NCBI GenBank assembly: GCA_043782485.1
Contig: JAYWAL010000055.1
Span: 1 to 64,000, forward strand
Reading direction: 5' to 3'
Origin: JANXUC01 sp043782485
Lineage (GTDB): Bacteria > Acidobacteriota > Terriglobia > Terriglobales > Acidobacteriaceae
Length of the DNA: 64,000 nt
Under the pieces are notes generated by a model. The model searched no databases. It saw only the letters and a list, made by a program, of their open reading frames with translations, and had not been told where the DNA came from. Below are positions 26,636 through 35,389 of the stretch, one piece after another. The stretch's first letter is position 1. Each line of letters opens with the position of its first letter. The position numbers and the translations under genes are program-made.

Positions 26636-26670
26636 AAAAAATGGCTTGTTGCCCGAAGGCAACAAGCCAT
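26636..26670 (-). terminator. Intrinsic terminator of the BON lipoprotein gene
   Basis: A perfect 13-bp stem (ATGGCTTGTTGCC and its complement, 26641-26670) closes a four-base loop, TTCG when read on the minus strand. A run of six T on the minus strand (26636-26641) follows it. It lies 22 bases after the stop of the gene ending at 26692. Confidence 0.9.
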
Positions 26671-26691
26671 AGGTGGAGCCCTCTTTTGGCA

Positions 26692-27813
26692 CTACCGTTG
26701 CGGAGGGTTGGAGCTGTCCGCCGGTGGATCCAGCTTCGGACGAGCCGCGTTGCGCCCCTGCGTCGTCGGCGTCACGGTTAGCGGAGCTTGCAGGGAGAAC
26801 GTCAGCACGGTCTCAGAAGGCAGATTGATCTGCTGGCCCTTGGTGGCGGCCTGGACGCCGCCGCCGATTCCGCCGCCCGCCGCTGCGCCAATTCCCGCTC
26901 CCTTGCCGCCACCGGCGATGCCGCCAATAATGGCTCCAATCACCGAACCGGCACCAACTTTGGCTACCGTGTTCTTCGTTCGCGAGGAACCTTCTTTGCG
27001 GTAGGGAGTGGTGGAAATCGAATAATGCTTACTACCGACCTGAATGCGATCGAGCTGAAGAGCGAGTACGGAGCGGCCCTGGAACTTGCCCGCGCTCTGT
27101 ACTTCAACCACGTGACCTTGAACGTCATAGCCTTCGGGAATGACTACCTCGCCATCTACGGCGACTGGCGAATCCAGAGTTGCCCGGAACGTCTGTCCCT
27201 GCGTGGCGGTCTCACTGTCCAGGCTATCGACCAGGCGTATGGCGAGGGATGTTCCCGCCTCTACCGTGACTTTCACCGGAGCTGGGGGCGGAGGCGGCAC
27301 CATTGGGGCGGCGGCCATAGGCGCAGGGGCCACCGGGACTACCTGAGCGACCGATGCCTTGGGCGAGGAGTCATAGCTGCTGTCCGCATGCCGCTCGATA
27401 TGCCTGGACACCGCAGGCTTACTAGGCTGCGGTTTCGGGGACGGAGCCATGGTCTCCGGCGCAACTGCCGTTTGTGCGGGTGCCGCAGTAACCACAATGT
27501 CATTCACCACCGTCTTAACGCCCGCGATTTCGGCAGCTGCGGCGGAGGCCTTGGTCCGCTCGGCCTCAGTCGTCACCGTTCCGCCCAGGGTGACGACCCC
27601 GTTGGCGGTTTGAACTGAAATCTGTTTGCTCTGGATCGCAGGATCCGCGTAGAGCTTGCTCTGAAGAGCACTCGTGATCTGGGCATCTGCGCTGGGAGCC
27701 TGATCACTGGTGCTGGCGGCGCTGGTGGTTTGCAGCTTTGAGCACCCAAGCGTCACAGCTAACACCAAGCTGAACAGCAGGCCGGAGATGATTCGCGGAT
27801 ATGTCAATTTCAT
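26692..27813 (-). CDS. BON-domain lipoprotein with proline-rich linker and glycine zipper
   Basis: A 373-residue lipoprotein: signal MKLTYPRIISGLLFSLVLAV with lipobox TLG-C24, a BON domain at about 45-110 (ITSALQSKLYADPAIQSKQI then GVVTLGGTV), and a proline-rich linker at about 115-195. A beta-rich domain (VEAGTSLAIRLVDSLDS onward) and a glycine-zipper stretch (GSVIGAIIGGIAGGGKGAGI) at about 290-330 follow. BON domains bind phospholipid surfaces, and glycine zippers often insert in membranes, so an envelope-structure role is likely. AGGAGAAGACT precedes the ATG. It is a single gene with its own terminator. Confidence 0.82.
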   Translation of the reverse strand: MKLTYPRIISGLLFSLVLAVTLGCSKLQTTSAASTSDQAPSADAQITSALQSKLYADPAIQSKQISVQTANGVVTLGGTVTTEAERTKASAAAAEIAGVKTVVNDIVVTAAPAQTAVAPETMAPSPKPQPSKPAVSRHIERHADSSYDSSPKASVAQVVPVAPAPMAAAPMVPPPPPAPVKVTVEAGTSLAIRLVDSLDSETATQGQTFRATLDSPVAVDGEVVIPEGYDVQGHVVEVQSAGKFQGRSVLALQLDRIQVGSKHYSISTTPYRKEGSSRTKNTVAKVGAGSVIGAIIGGIAGGGKGAGIGAAAGGGIGGGVQAATKGQQINLPSETVLTFSLQAPLTVTPTTQGRNAARPKLDPPADSSNPPQR

Positions 27814-27966
27814 AGTCTTCTCCTAAAAAAACCGTATATGCAGTTTTAGATGCGCGGAGGCGGCTAACGCAATAGGAGAAAATGGACACAGGACGGGATC
27901 CGCATGGTCATGCTGATCTCGCATCGAAGATATTGAGCGATCTGATAGTTGAGGAAGTCTCTTTAA

Positions 27967-28500
27967 CTAGCTGTTATGCAAGAACTTATAGTCGATGATA
28001 GAAGCTGCTTGGGCGGGAGCTCCCGACTTGGTGCGAGCCTCTTTACCGCGGATTACGCGACCCTGGCAGAGGACGCTCGCGTCTTTTTGGCCGGAGATCT
28101 CGTCGGGCATTTCGAAAATGAGTTCCAGCAGGGTGTTGGCCGGAAAAACGTGCTCACCATTGAACAGGACGCCGGATTGGCTGATGTTTTCAATGATGCC
28201 GGTAAACCAGGTGTGGGTGCTCTTGGCGCGATACCGGACCGCCAGATCGACGCTCAGCCGCCGTGCGCGCGGCGTCCAGGTGGGACGCTTTTCCGAGTGC
28301 GTGTGGCTGCGCCGCATGGAGCCAGATTCAGGCACAACCTCCACGCGCTCGGTCCGGCGCATGGTCTTCCAGTCATAGGAATACTGAGCGGCGCACACGA
28401 GGCAAACCTGGTAATAGTGGCCATCCTGCGCCCGGCGCGGCCAGGAGAATTCGTGCGAGCATCGACCCAACGACAACACTTCCATCAGCTTTTGCGGCAT
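27967..28500 (-). CDS. PilZ-domain protein with N-terminal Cys/His cluster
   Basis: A 177-residue protein whose C-terminal part is a PilZ domain. It has the basic RARRLSVDLAVRYR segment around residues 78-91 and N105-x-S107-xx-G110 (NISQSG), together the cyclic-di-GMP binding pattern. The first 45 residues carry C14, H16, C33 and C36 (CSH ... CLVC), a possible zinc ribbon. It probably reads cyclic-di-GMP in the cytoplasm. The ATG is at 28500, with a second in-frame ATG at residue 6. The HD-GYP gene, 5 kb away, could degrade its ligand. Confidence 0.8.
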   Translation of the reverse strand: MPQKLMEVLSLGRCSHEFSWPRRAQDGHYYQVCLVCAAQYSYDWKTMRRTERVEVVPESGSMRRSHTHSEKRPTWTPRARRLSVDLAVRYRAKSTHTWFTGIIENISQSGVLFNGEHVFPANTLLELIFEMPDEISGQKDASVLCQGRVIRGKEARTKSGAPAQAASIIDYKFLHNS

Positions 28501-28579
28501 AATTCCGTTCCTGGGGTAACGTACCTACAAGGACTATGTTGAACCCTCCGGGGCAAAGTGGGTAGGTTACTATCGTCTC

Positions 28580-28630
28580 ATTGGCGGGCAAGACCTATTG
28601 GTGGGTAAGACCTATTGGCGGGAAAGACCT
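28580..28630. repeat. Three tandem copies of a 17-bp unit upstream of mobA
   Basis: Units begin at 28580, 28597 and 28614. The pattern is ATTGGYGGGNAAGACCT; copies differ at two positions. The unit resembles the mobA codons for the ILAGGKS loop (ATTGGCGGGCGGAAAG at about 28708), so it may be derived from them. Confidence 0.85.
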
Positions 28631-28689
28631 TACGCGACCGTGGCATTGGACTGGCTAATGTGCCAAATATTGGGCACAGCGGGGGGATT

Positions 28690-29262
28690 TTGGGGGTTAC
28701 GGCGTTCATATTGGCGGGCGGAAAGAGCTCCCGGATGGGGCGCGACAAGGCTTTTGTGTCTTGGAAGGGTCGGACGCTGCTGGAGCATGCTTTGGAGACA
28801 GTTGGGCGGGTGGCGGCGGATGTCCGCATTGTGGGGAGTGCAACCACGTTTGCGGCGCACGGGACGGTTGTGGAGGACGTTTTCCCTGATCGCGGGCCTT
28901 TAGGCGGGATTCATGCCGCACTCGCCTCGACAGAGACAGATTTGAATTTGGTGCTGGCCGTGGATTTGCCCTTGGTTCCGGGTGAATTGCTGGAGTATCT
29001 GTTGGCGAAAGCCTGGGGCACCGAGGCCGTGGCGACCGTGCCCCATTTCGAGGAAGGGTGGCAGCCGCTGTGCGCGGTCTACCGGAAAGGGTTTGCCAAG
29101 GCTGCCGACGAGGCTTTACGGGGCGGGCAAAACGCCGTGCATGCGCTGTTGGAGAGTCAGCCGTGCCGTGTTTTGAGCGAGGCTGAGCTGCTGAAGGCTG
29201 GATTCTCGCGGGCGTTATTTCGCAATCTGAATACGGTTGACGACCTGGCGAACTTCTCCTGA
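28690..29262 (+). CDS. mobA: Molybdenum cofactor guanylyltransferase
   Basis: MobA links GMP to molybdopterin to make the guanine dinucleotide form of the cofactor. From a TTG at 28690 the protein has 190 residues, the usual length, and opens with the nucleotide loop FILAGGKSSRMGRDKA, followed by DRGPLGGIHAAL and the VLAVDLPLVP strand. GGGGGGA just before the TTG serves as ribosome site. The frame stays open to 28615, but those 25 residues overlap the tandem repeat and have no family match. An MlaF-like ATPase gene follows. Confidence 0.85.
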   Translation: MGVTAFILAGGKSSRMGRDKAFVSWKGRTLLEHALETVGRVAADVRIVGSATTFAAHGTVVEDVFPDRGPLGGIHAALASTETDLNLVLAVDLPLVPGELLEYLLAKAWGTEAVATVPHFEEGWQPLCAVYRKGFAKAADEALRGGQNAVHALLESQPCRVLSEAELLKAGFSRALFRNLNTVDDLANFS

Positions 29263-29308
29263 ATTGCAGGCCTGATGTTGGCTGGAATGACGATAAACTG
29301 GAAGTCGG

Positions 29309-30091
29309 ATGCCTGCCATGCCTGAAGACAAAGCGGAACCTACTCGCTACATCGAGTTCCGCGAAGTCTCGAAATCGTTTGGCTCGAATCACGTGCTGGA
29401 TCGCGTGAGCTTCGACGTGCTGGCGGGCGAAACAGTGTGCATTCTGGGACGTAGCGGCGTGGGCAAGAGCGTTTCGCTGCACCACATTATGGGCTTTCTG
29501 AAGCCGGATTCGGGTCGCGTCCTGGTGGCGGGCCACGACATTACCGACTACGACGAAGAGCAGATGGAGCCGGTCCGCAAGAAGCTGACGATGGTGTTCC
29601 AAAATGGGGCACTGTTTGATTCGATGAGCGTGGGAGAGAACGTAGCGTTTCCGTTGCGCGAGCGGCGCAATATGACGGAAGAGCAGATTTTCCAGATCGT
29701 GGATGGCCTGCTGGAGATGGTGGGAGTGAAGCCCATGCGTGAGCTGTTGCCGTCTGATCTTTCGACGGGGATGAAGCGCTCCGTGGCCATTGCCCGCGCG
29801 CTGGCGGCGGAACCGGACTGCGTGTTGTATGACGAGCCGACGACGATGGTGGATCCCTTGATGGCGCAATTGCTGGGAGATTTGATCAAGCGACTGAATA
29901 TTCAGCTAAAGCTGACGAGTGTGGTGGTGACGCACGATATGCGGCTGGCAAAGAAACTGGCGAATCGAGTGCTGTTTCTGCATGAGGGCCGGGCGGTTTT
30001 CTTTGGCAGTGTCGATGAGATGGAGCGCTCGCGGGAACCGATCATTCGGGAATTTTTGCAGTTGGATGAGTTAAAGGTTGTAGCGGATTGA
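29309..30091 (+). CDS. ABC transporter ATP-binding protein, MlaF-like
   Basis: A 260-residue ATPase resembling MlaF, which powers phospholipid or hydrophobic-compound movement between membranes. It shows Walker A GRSGVGKS (47-54), the FQNGALFDSMSVGENVAFPL segment typical of the Mla/Ttg2A family, Walker B CVLYDEPTTMVDP and switch H209. The signature motif is L-S-T-G-M (151-155) rather than the more common LSGGM. No permease or MCE-domain gene lies beside it, so its partners must be elsewhere. It is convergent with ribE. Confidence 0.85.
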   Translation: MPAMPEDKAEPTRYIEFREVSKSFGSNHVLDRVSFDVLAGETVCILGRSGVGKSVSLHHIMGFLKPDSGRVLVAGHDITDYDEEQMEPVRKKLTMVFQNGALFDSMSVGENVAFPLRERRNMTEEQIFQIVDGLLEMVGVKPMRELLPSDLSTGMKRSVAIARALAAEPDCVLYDEPTTMVDPLMAQLLGDLIKRLNIQLKLTSVVVTHDMRLAKKLANRVLFLHEGRAVFFGSVDEMERSREPIIREFLQLDELKVVAD

Positions 30092-30097
30092 GCTGAG

Positions 30098-30742
30098 TCA
30101 AAACCCTTTGTGGACCAGCCGTTCTGCTGTGGGGGCATTCTCCGGCGTGGTGCCGCGCATCATTTTTTCGACATACTTAGCGATAACATCTACTTCCAGA
30201 TTGACCGAGTCCCCGGGCTTTAACGACTTCAGGTTTGCCATCTCAACCGTATGCGGAATGATGGCGACGGTGCATTCGCGGCCCTCTAGCTTGGCAACCG
30301 TCAGGCTGATGCCTTCGATTGAAATTGAACCCTTGTGGACGACGTATTTTTCCAGCTCCGCGGGCAGCTGAATTGTGAGCCACCAGTTATGGGAGCCAGC
30401 GATCTGGTCGAATTTCTGAAGCTGCCCGACGCCGTCGACATGGCCCTGTACGATGTGACCATCGAAGCGTCCGTTGGCGCGCATAGGGAGTTCCAGGTTG
30501 ACGAGCGCGCCAACTTTGAGGCGCGAAAGGGAAGTGAGACGCCAGGTTTCCGGGGCCAGGTCGGCGTGGAACGAGTCCCTGGAGATATCGAGCGCGGTGA
30601 GGCAAACGCCACTCACGGAGATGCTATCGCCTGTTTTCAGTTCGGCGGGAAGGCGTTGGGCCGAGACTTGGATTCTGCGGTTCTCACCCTGGGTCAGGAT
30701 GCTGCTGATGCGTCCGATTTCCTCGATGATGCCGGTAAACAT
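30098..30742 (-). CDS. ribE: Riboflavin synthase, alpha subunit type
   Basis: The enzyme makes riboflavin from two molecules of lumazine. The 214-residue protein has two lumazine-binding repeats: MFTGIIEEIGRISSIL at the start, and VQGHVDGVGQLQ leading the second. The internal duplicate GDSISVSGVCLTA / GSISIEGISLTVA is plain. The ATG at 30742 is preceded by GGAGG; an upstream in-frame start adds 13 unrelated residues. ribD lies just upstream in the same direction. No other rib gene is seen. Confidence 0.93.
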   Translation of the reverse strand: MFTGIIEEIGRISSILTQGENRRIQVSAQRLPAELKTGDSISVSGVCLTALDISRDSFHADLAPETWRLTSLSRLKVGALVNLELPMRANGRFDGHIVQGHVDGVGQLQKFDQIAGSHNWWLTIQLPAELEKYVVHKGSISIEGISLTVAKLEGRECTVAIIPHTVEMANLKSLKPGDSVNLEVDVIAKYVEKMMRGTTPENAPTAERLVHKGF

Positions 30743-30811
30743 GGAGCCTCCGGTTGGTGAGTCTGTTGAGCATGCCCGCAAAGACGAGGGCGAATATTAC
30801 CAAGTAGAAGC

Positions 30812-31948
30812 TTACAGGTAGCCCTCGACGGCGACATCTTCCCCAAAGCTGTGGACCTGGATGTTGCGCAAGTGGAGGGGGGTTGCCAGGGCTTCGGCCA
30901 CGGGGATGGCATCGCTGCCAAATATTTTTGGGGCGATGTAAAGAAAGACTTTGTCCACGAGGCCGCTGGCGAGCAGACTGGTATTTAAGTGCGATCCGCC
31001 CTCGACGAGCACGCTGGTGATTTCCATCTCGGCCAGGCGCTTGAGAACCGAATCCAAATCGACGCCAGCGGAGCTGGCTCTGGCGATGCGCTCGACCCGA
31101 ATAGCCTGTTGTTCCAAAGCTTTAAGGCTTGATGATTCGGCGGCGTCGGTGAAAACCAACACATCCTCCTGGGCACTTTGCGTGAGGCGGGAATCGAACG
31201 GCAGCCGCAGATGAGAATCGAGCACGACGCGCAGCAACGGCCTGCGTCGCGGGAGATGCGTTCGGTCAGTGAGTAGCGGATCATCGGCGAGAACCGTGCC
31301 AATGCCGGTGAGGATAGCGTCGGATTGATGGCGCATTTGTTGCACATGTTCGCGCGCCAACGGGCCGGTAATCCAATCGGTGCGGGTTGCCCCGGTGCCG
31401 GACGCTCCGAGGTGCGAACGACGGGCGATTTTGCCATCCAGACTCATGGCGCACTTGAGCGTAACGAAAGGGATCTTTTTGGTGATGAATTTGGCCCAGG
31501 CCTCGTTGAGTTTTCGGGCTTCGGCCCCAAGCGCTCCGACTTCGACCTGAATTCCGGCGGCGCGAAGTTTGGCAAAGCCATTTCCCGCGACCAGCGGGTT
31601 CGGGTCTTCCATGCTGCAAACCACACGATGGATGCCTGCCGTGATCACGGCGTCGGCGCAGGGTCCAGTGCGGCCCTGGTGGGAGCAGGGTTCCAGGTTG
31701 AGGTAGAGGGTGGCGCCGCGCGCGGCGTTCCCGGCTTGTTCGAGGGCCAGAATTTCGGCGTGCTTCTTGCCTTCGTAGATGTGGGAGCCTTCGCCAACGA
31801 CTTTTCCTTCGTGCACAATGACTGCGCCAACGCAGGGGTTGGGCGACGCCAGGGCCGTGCCTTGGCGTGCAAGGTCCAGTGCACGATGAAGGAATGCTTC
31901 TTTCAGTTCGTTAGGGGAATGCAATGGACTACGATTCGCTCTCTTCAA
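30812..31948 (-). CDS. ribD: Bifunctional riboflavin deaminase/reductase
   Basis: RibD carries out the second and third steps of riboflavin synthesis, with an N-terminal deaminase and C-terminal reductase. The zinc site is H63-A-E65 with C88 and C97 (PCSHQGRTGPC). The reductase half begins near VTLKCAMSLDGKIA and includes the LVEGGSHLNTSLL loop. The 378-residue length is normal. Only a TTG at 31948 (or one at 31924) is available as start and neither has a good ribosome site, so the N-terminus is uncertain. No FMN riboswitch pattern was recognised upstream. Confidence 0.92.
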   Translation of the reverse strand: MKRANRSPLHSPNELKEAFLHRALDLARQGTALASPNPCVGAVIVHEGKVVGEGSHIYEGKKHAEILALEQAGNAARGATLYLNLEPCSHQGRTGPCADAVITAGIHRVVCSMEDPNPLVAGNGFAKLRAAGIQVEVGALGAEARKLNEAWAKFITKKIPFVTLKCAMSLDGKIARRSHLGASGTGATRTDWITGPLAREHVQQMRHQSDAILTGIGTVLADDPLLTDRTHLPRRRPLLRVVLDSHLRLPFDSRLTQSAQEDVLVFTDAAESSSLKALEQQAIRVERIARASSAGVDLDSVLKRLAEMEITSVLVEGGSHLNTSLLASGLVDKVFLYIAPKIFGSDAIPVAEALATPLHLRNIQVHSFGEDVAVEGYL

Positions 31949-32024
31949 AGCAACTCAGAACCCTGCCGCTGGTCGGGAGGACAATCTATATCTATATTCT
32001 TCCAACTTCGTGATGGGTGCTTTT

Positions 32025-32075
32025 TCTCCGTTTCTTTTCTCCGTTTTTCGGTGTCTCCGTGGCGAAATATCTTGC
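32025..32075. repeat. CTCCGT / GTGTCTCCGTGG-type dispersed repeat
   Basis: The stretch TTTCTCCG ... CGGTGTCTCCGTGGCGAAAT resembles, in the opposite orientation, the CACGGAGAGACTGAGACACGGAGAG block at about 33397-33421. Similar phrases are common in acidobacterial gaps. Boundaries are approximate. Confidence 0.4.
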
Positions 32076-32161
32076 GCGCCCTCGGGTAGAGCAAGCAGCC
32101 TGTGGCAAAGGCCGAGTTCAAAATCCAGCGCCTGAAGGTGCACTCATAGCGAAGCACTTAC

Positions 32162-32190
32162 GCCACCGCTGAAGCGGTGGCCTGATACGA
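32162..32190. repeat. Dispersed hairpin repeat with TGAA loop and CTGATACGA tail
   Basis: GCCACCGC-TGAA-GCGGTGGC at 32162-32181 is followed by CTGATACGA at 32182-32190. Loop, arm length and tail equal those at 8245-8273, while the arms differ in a compensating way. Confidence 0.7.
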
Positions 32191-32359
32191 ATCCTACTTC
32201 TACCACGGGCTGCCAGGGAGACTCTGATTGAGCGTTCCTCAAATCAAGATCAGGTCCCCTTCTACAAGCTTTAGGCAGGTCCCTTCACTTCGCAGAATCG
32301 CGGGAAAACCGGCGATTCTGCTACTGCCGGGATGACAAATTAGATCTAAACAGAGCAAC

Positions 32360-33352
32360 CTAGTCGAAGAGCGAATCCACGAAGGTCCGGGGATCGAAAG
32401 GCAACAGATCTCCAACTTGTTCCCCAACGCCGACGTAGCGCACGGGAAGCCCCATTTCCCGGGCGATGGCGACGACCACGCCACCTTTGGCCGTGCCATC
32501 GAGTTTGGTTAGGATGATTCCGGTGACGCCTGACGAATCAGTAAACTGGCGCGCTTGCTGCAAACCATTTTGCCCGGTGGTGGCGTCCATGACCAGAAGG
32601 ACCTCATGGGGCGCGCTGGGAATGACCCGCTGCGCAGTGCGACGCATCTTGTCGAGTTCCGCCATCAGGTGAGTTTTGGTGTGCAGGCGTCCGGCGGTAT
32701 CGACGATGACGTAGTCGAGCTGACGCGACTGCGCGGCTTGTAAGGCGTCAAACAAAACCGCCGAAGGGTCTCCGCCCTGCTTGGTCTTGATGACTTCGGT
32801 GCCGCTACGCTTGCCCCAGATCTCCAGCTGCTCAATGGCGGCGGCGCGAAAGGTATCGGCCGCGCAAAGTAAAACCGACCTGCCATCCGCACGCAGTAGA
32901 TGGGCCAGCTTGCCAATCGACGTGGTTTTTCCCGTGCCGTTGACGCCGACTACGAGAATGACTTCTGGAACGCCTTCGACGCGGGTTGCGGGCTGGTTCC
33001 CATTCGTGGTCAGGATCGTGTAAAGCTCGTCTTTCAGAAGGCGCTTGAGTTCCGTGGTATCGGCGATTTGTTTGCGATCCGCTTTATCGCGCAGGGTCTT
33101 GAGGACTTCCCGAGTGGTGGTGGAGCCAAGATCCGCGCTGAGCAGCGTGGCTTCCAGATTGTCCAGTGTGTCGCGGTCGATTTCCTTGCTGAACGAGACG
33201 GCCGATTCGATGCGCTCGGCGAGATTTTCGCGCGTGCGGGTGACGGCCTGCTTCATCCGGTCGAAAAACCCGGGCTTCTTCTCGGGCTCGCTATTGGCGG
33301 GGCTGTCTGGAGCGGCGGGGTTGTCGGCACCGCCAAAAAGGCTTCGAAACAT
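32360..33352 (-). CDS. ftsY: Signal recognition particle receptor FtsY
   Basis: FtsY docks the SRP-ribosome complex at the inner membrane. The 330-residue protein has a short charged A region, then the four-helix N domain, then the SRP-type GTPase: G1 GVNGTGKTT (136-144), AADTFRAAA, DTAGR (218-222) and TKLDG (282-286), ending in FGVGE-like YVGVGEQVGDLLPF. Its start is the ATG at 33352. The SRP RNA gene lies 12 kb away in this window; Ffh is not present. The upstream gap holds a short repeat. Confidence 0.95.
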   Translation of the reverse strand: MFRSLFGGADNPAAPDSPANSEPEKKPGFFDRMKQAVTRTRENLAERIESAVSFSKEIDRDTLDNLEATLLSADLGSTTTREVLKTLRDKADRKQIADTTELKRLLKDELYTILTTNGNQPATRVEGVPEVILVVGVNGTGKTTSIGKLAHLLRADGRSVLLCAADTFRAAAIEQLEIWGKRSGTEVIKTKQGGDPSAVLFDALQAAQSRQLDYVIVDTAGRLHTKTHLMAELDKMRRTAQRVIPSAPHEVLLVMDATTGQNGLQQARQFTDSSGVTGIILTKLDGTAKGGVVVAIAREMGLPVRYVGVGEQVGDLLPFDPRTFVDSLFD

Positions 33353-33434
33353 TGAAATATTGGTCCCTGGCTAATTATAGCGGGGAACCGTTTCAGCACG
33401 GAGAGACTGAGACACGGAGAGGGAGCGAAAAATG

Positions 33435-35243
33435 CTAAATTCTAGTGGTTTCGAGGGCGGCGGCGATGTCGCGGGGATTTGGCTCTGGCTCAACTGCTAC
33501 CGGCGCTGCTGGAACTTTGCGGGGGATACGAATTTCTCCGCGCTCAAAGACCGTGATAAACGCGGCTACGGCCTCGGGATCGAGGCGTTTTCCGGCTAGC
33601 TTCTGCAAAATTTGCAACGCATCGGCTGGTTCATGGGCTTGTTGGTAAGGGCGGTTGGTGGTAACTGCATCGAACGTATCCGCCACGGCGATGATGCGTG
33701 GAAGCAAGGGAATTTCATCGCCCTTGAGGCCGCGCGGATAGCCACGACCGTCGAGTGATTCGTGGTGCAGCTCAATTCCGGGCAGCATTTCCGATAGTTG
33801 TGGCACACCGCGCAGGATGTTGGCACCCTTGGTGGTGTGCGTCTTCATGATTTCGAATTCCTCCGGAGTGAGCGCTCCGGGCTTTTTTAAGATGCGGTCT
33901 TCAATGCCGATTTTTCCTACGTCATGGAGCTGGGCGGAAATGCGAACCGTCTCAACCATGGTTTCAGGCAAGCCCAGTTCGCGGGCAATCAACACCGAAT
34001 ACCTCGTGACACGATCCGAGTGACCGCGTGTGTAGGGATCCTTTTCGTCGACCGCTCCGGCCAGCATTTGAATCGAGTTGAGGAAGAGGTCTCGATTTTC
34101 CTCAGCGGCGTGGCGGAGGTCCTGAACAAAATGCTCAAGCTCGTCGGACATGGTGTTAAATGTTTGAGCGAGTTCACCGATCTCCGTGTGGCTGTTCAAA
34201 TAGACCCTCTGGGAAAAATCGCCGCGAGCAATGGCACGGCTGGTCTCAGCCAGAATCCGCAACGGTTTGGAGATCCGGCTGGCCGCATAGTAGCTTACAA
34301 CAATGCTGAGGAAAACGGCGACGATGGCAAACATGCGCGTCGCGCGCTGCATTTCGTACACGCCGCGATAGGCTTCGCGCTGCGGCTTTTGGCCAACGAC
34401 GGCCCAATCCAGCGAATTTACAGGGCTATAGGTCCCGAGGGTCTCCACGGCCGCTTTGCCGGTTTTGACCGTGAATTCCTTGGTTTCCACAAGCTGTGCT
34501 TTGCCGCCAGCGGCGACAAAATTGCGAACAATTTCCATGCCGGCCATGTCTTGTCCGGTGGCAAACTCCGGACTGGAAGCAGCGACGAGCCGACCCTGCC
34601 CATCGACCACGTAGGTCATCATGCTGCCGTTGGAGGAGTCACGCAGACGGCGGACCAGGAATTCAAGATCTTCGACACAGGCGATCATGCCGAGGAAGCG
34701 GCCACTGGAGAGGACGGGGGTGGCGACGAGGATGACGGTGCGGGCTTCATGGCCACTGCCGAGAGTAAGCGCTTGTCCGGTATAGGCTCTACTTTCGCGC
34801 GCGGCGGCGAAGGCGCGTTCGAGTTCGCGTTGAAGGAATGCGTCCGGTAAAATGCGTCCGGCAGAGATACCTTTTGCGTCGGGGTTGAGCAGCGTGGCAT
34901 AGGCGAGATCATCGGAAGAGGAGACGAAGTTTTCCAGCAGTGCGCGCAGTTCGGGGCGCTGGACGCTTTGTGCTCCAAGGTCCCCGCCGCTGGTGACCTG
35001 AACGGCGTAAGAGAGATTCGAAAGCATCATATGCAGCGCGCTGCGGCGCTGGGAAATATCTTCGGCGACGGAGCGTGTCACCGTGTTCTGCAAAAGCATT
35101 TCGTTGGTTTTCAGGCGTTCTCGGTTCAGGGTTTCAAGGTGGGTGGAATAAAAATACATCGGAACGACACTGATGGCGAGCAGCACGCCAAGAATGACGT
35201 AGAGTATCGGCAAACGCGCGGGAGTTGGCGGAGTTACGCTCAA
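33435..35243 (-). CDS. Membrane HD-GYP cyclic-di-GMP phosphodiesterase with sensor domain
   Basis: A 602-residue membrane protein: TM1 at about 11-33, a large periplasmic Cache-like sensor domain to about 300, TM2 at 304-322, a HAMP linker to about 375, and a C-terminal HD-GYP domain. The catalytic motifs are complete: H440-D441 in HDVGKIGIED and HHESLDGRGYP at 493-503. It should hydrolyse cyclic-di-GMP in response to a periplasmic ligand or redox cue. A proline-rich tail follows the domain. It lies 82 bases upstream of ftsY in the same direction. Confidence 0.92.
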   Translation of the reverse strand: MSVTPPTPARLPILYVILGVLLAISVVPMYFYSTHLETLNRERLKTNEMLLQNTVTRSVAEDISQRRSALHMMLSNLSYAVQVTSGGDLGAQSVQRPELRALLENFVSSSDDLAYATLLNPDAKGISAGRILPDAFLQRELERAFAAARESRAYTGQALTLGSGHEARTVILVATPVLSSGRFLGMIACVEDLEFLVRRLRDSSNGSMMTYVVDGQGRLVAASSPEFATGQDMAGMEIVRNFVAAGGKAQLVETKEFTVKTGKAAVETLGTYSPVNSLDWAVVGQKPQREAYRGVYEMQRATRMFAIVAVFLSIVVSYYAASRISKPLRILAETSRAIARGDFSQRVYLNSHTEIGELAQTFNTMSDELEHFVQDLRHAAEENRDLFLNSIQMLAGAVDEKDPYTRGHSDRVTRYSVLIARELGLPETMVETVRISAQLHDVGKIGIEDRILKKPGALTPEEFEIMKTHTTKGANILRGVPQLSEMLPGIELHHESLDGRGYPRGLKGDEIPLLPRIIAVADTFDAVTTNRPYQQAHEPADALQILQKLAGKRLDPEAVAAFITVFERGEIRIPRKVPAAPVAVEPEPNPRDIAAALETTRI

Positions 35244-35389
35244 AAGGGTTCCTGAGTTTGGGTGCCTGGGTCCGCTGAGGGAGGAGTGGCGGCGGACGGT
35301 TGTCTCCCGTAGATTTTAATCGTGGAGGATGGGAGTTACACGAACTTGGAGCCTGGAGCGGATTACTAAAGTGTTGAGAGAGGTGAATC

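Larger units (their letters stand above)
31949..32359. other. Repeat-rich intergenic region
   Basis: The 411-base gap between ribD and ftsY contains several repeat-like blocks and no gene. They are a CTCCGT/GTGTCTCCGTGG block (about 32025-32075), a stem-TGAA-stem hairpin (32162-32190), and a CCGGCGATTCTGCTACTGCCGGGATGAC-type block around 32270-32340. Confidence 0.6.

Noticed and set aside
28580..28630. Possible CRISPR repeat array
   Set aside because: The 17-bp units are directly adjacent without spacers and number only three, and no cas gene is present.
28706..29869. 387-residue open frame on the minus strand
   Set aside because: It covers mobA and the MlaF-like gene in antisense, and its composition is low-complexity Arg/His/Pro.
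31180..31215. tRNA-like GGGAATCGAACGG string
   Set aside because: It lies within ribD codons and has no acceptor or anticodon arms around it.
31949..32359. Possible FMN riboswitch upstream of ribD
   Set aside because: None of the conserved RFN segments such as AGGGCAGGG-type boxes was found; the gap is filled with dispersed repeats.
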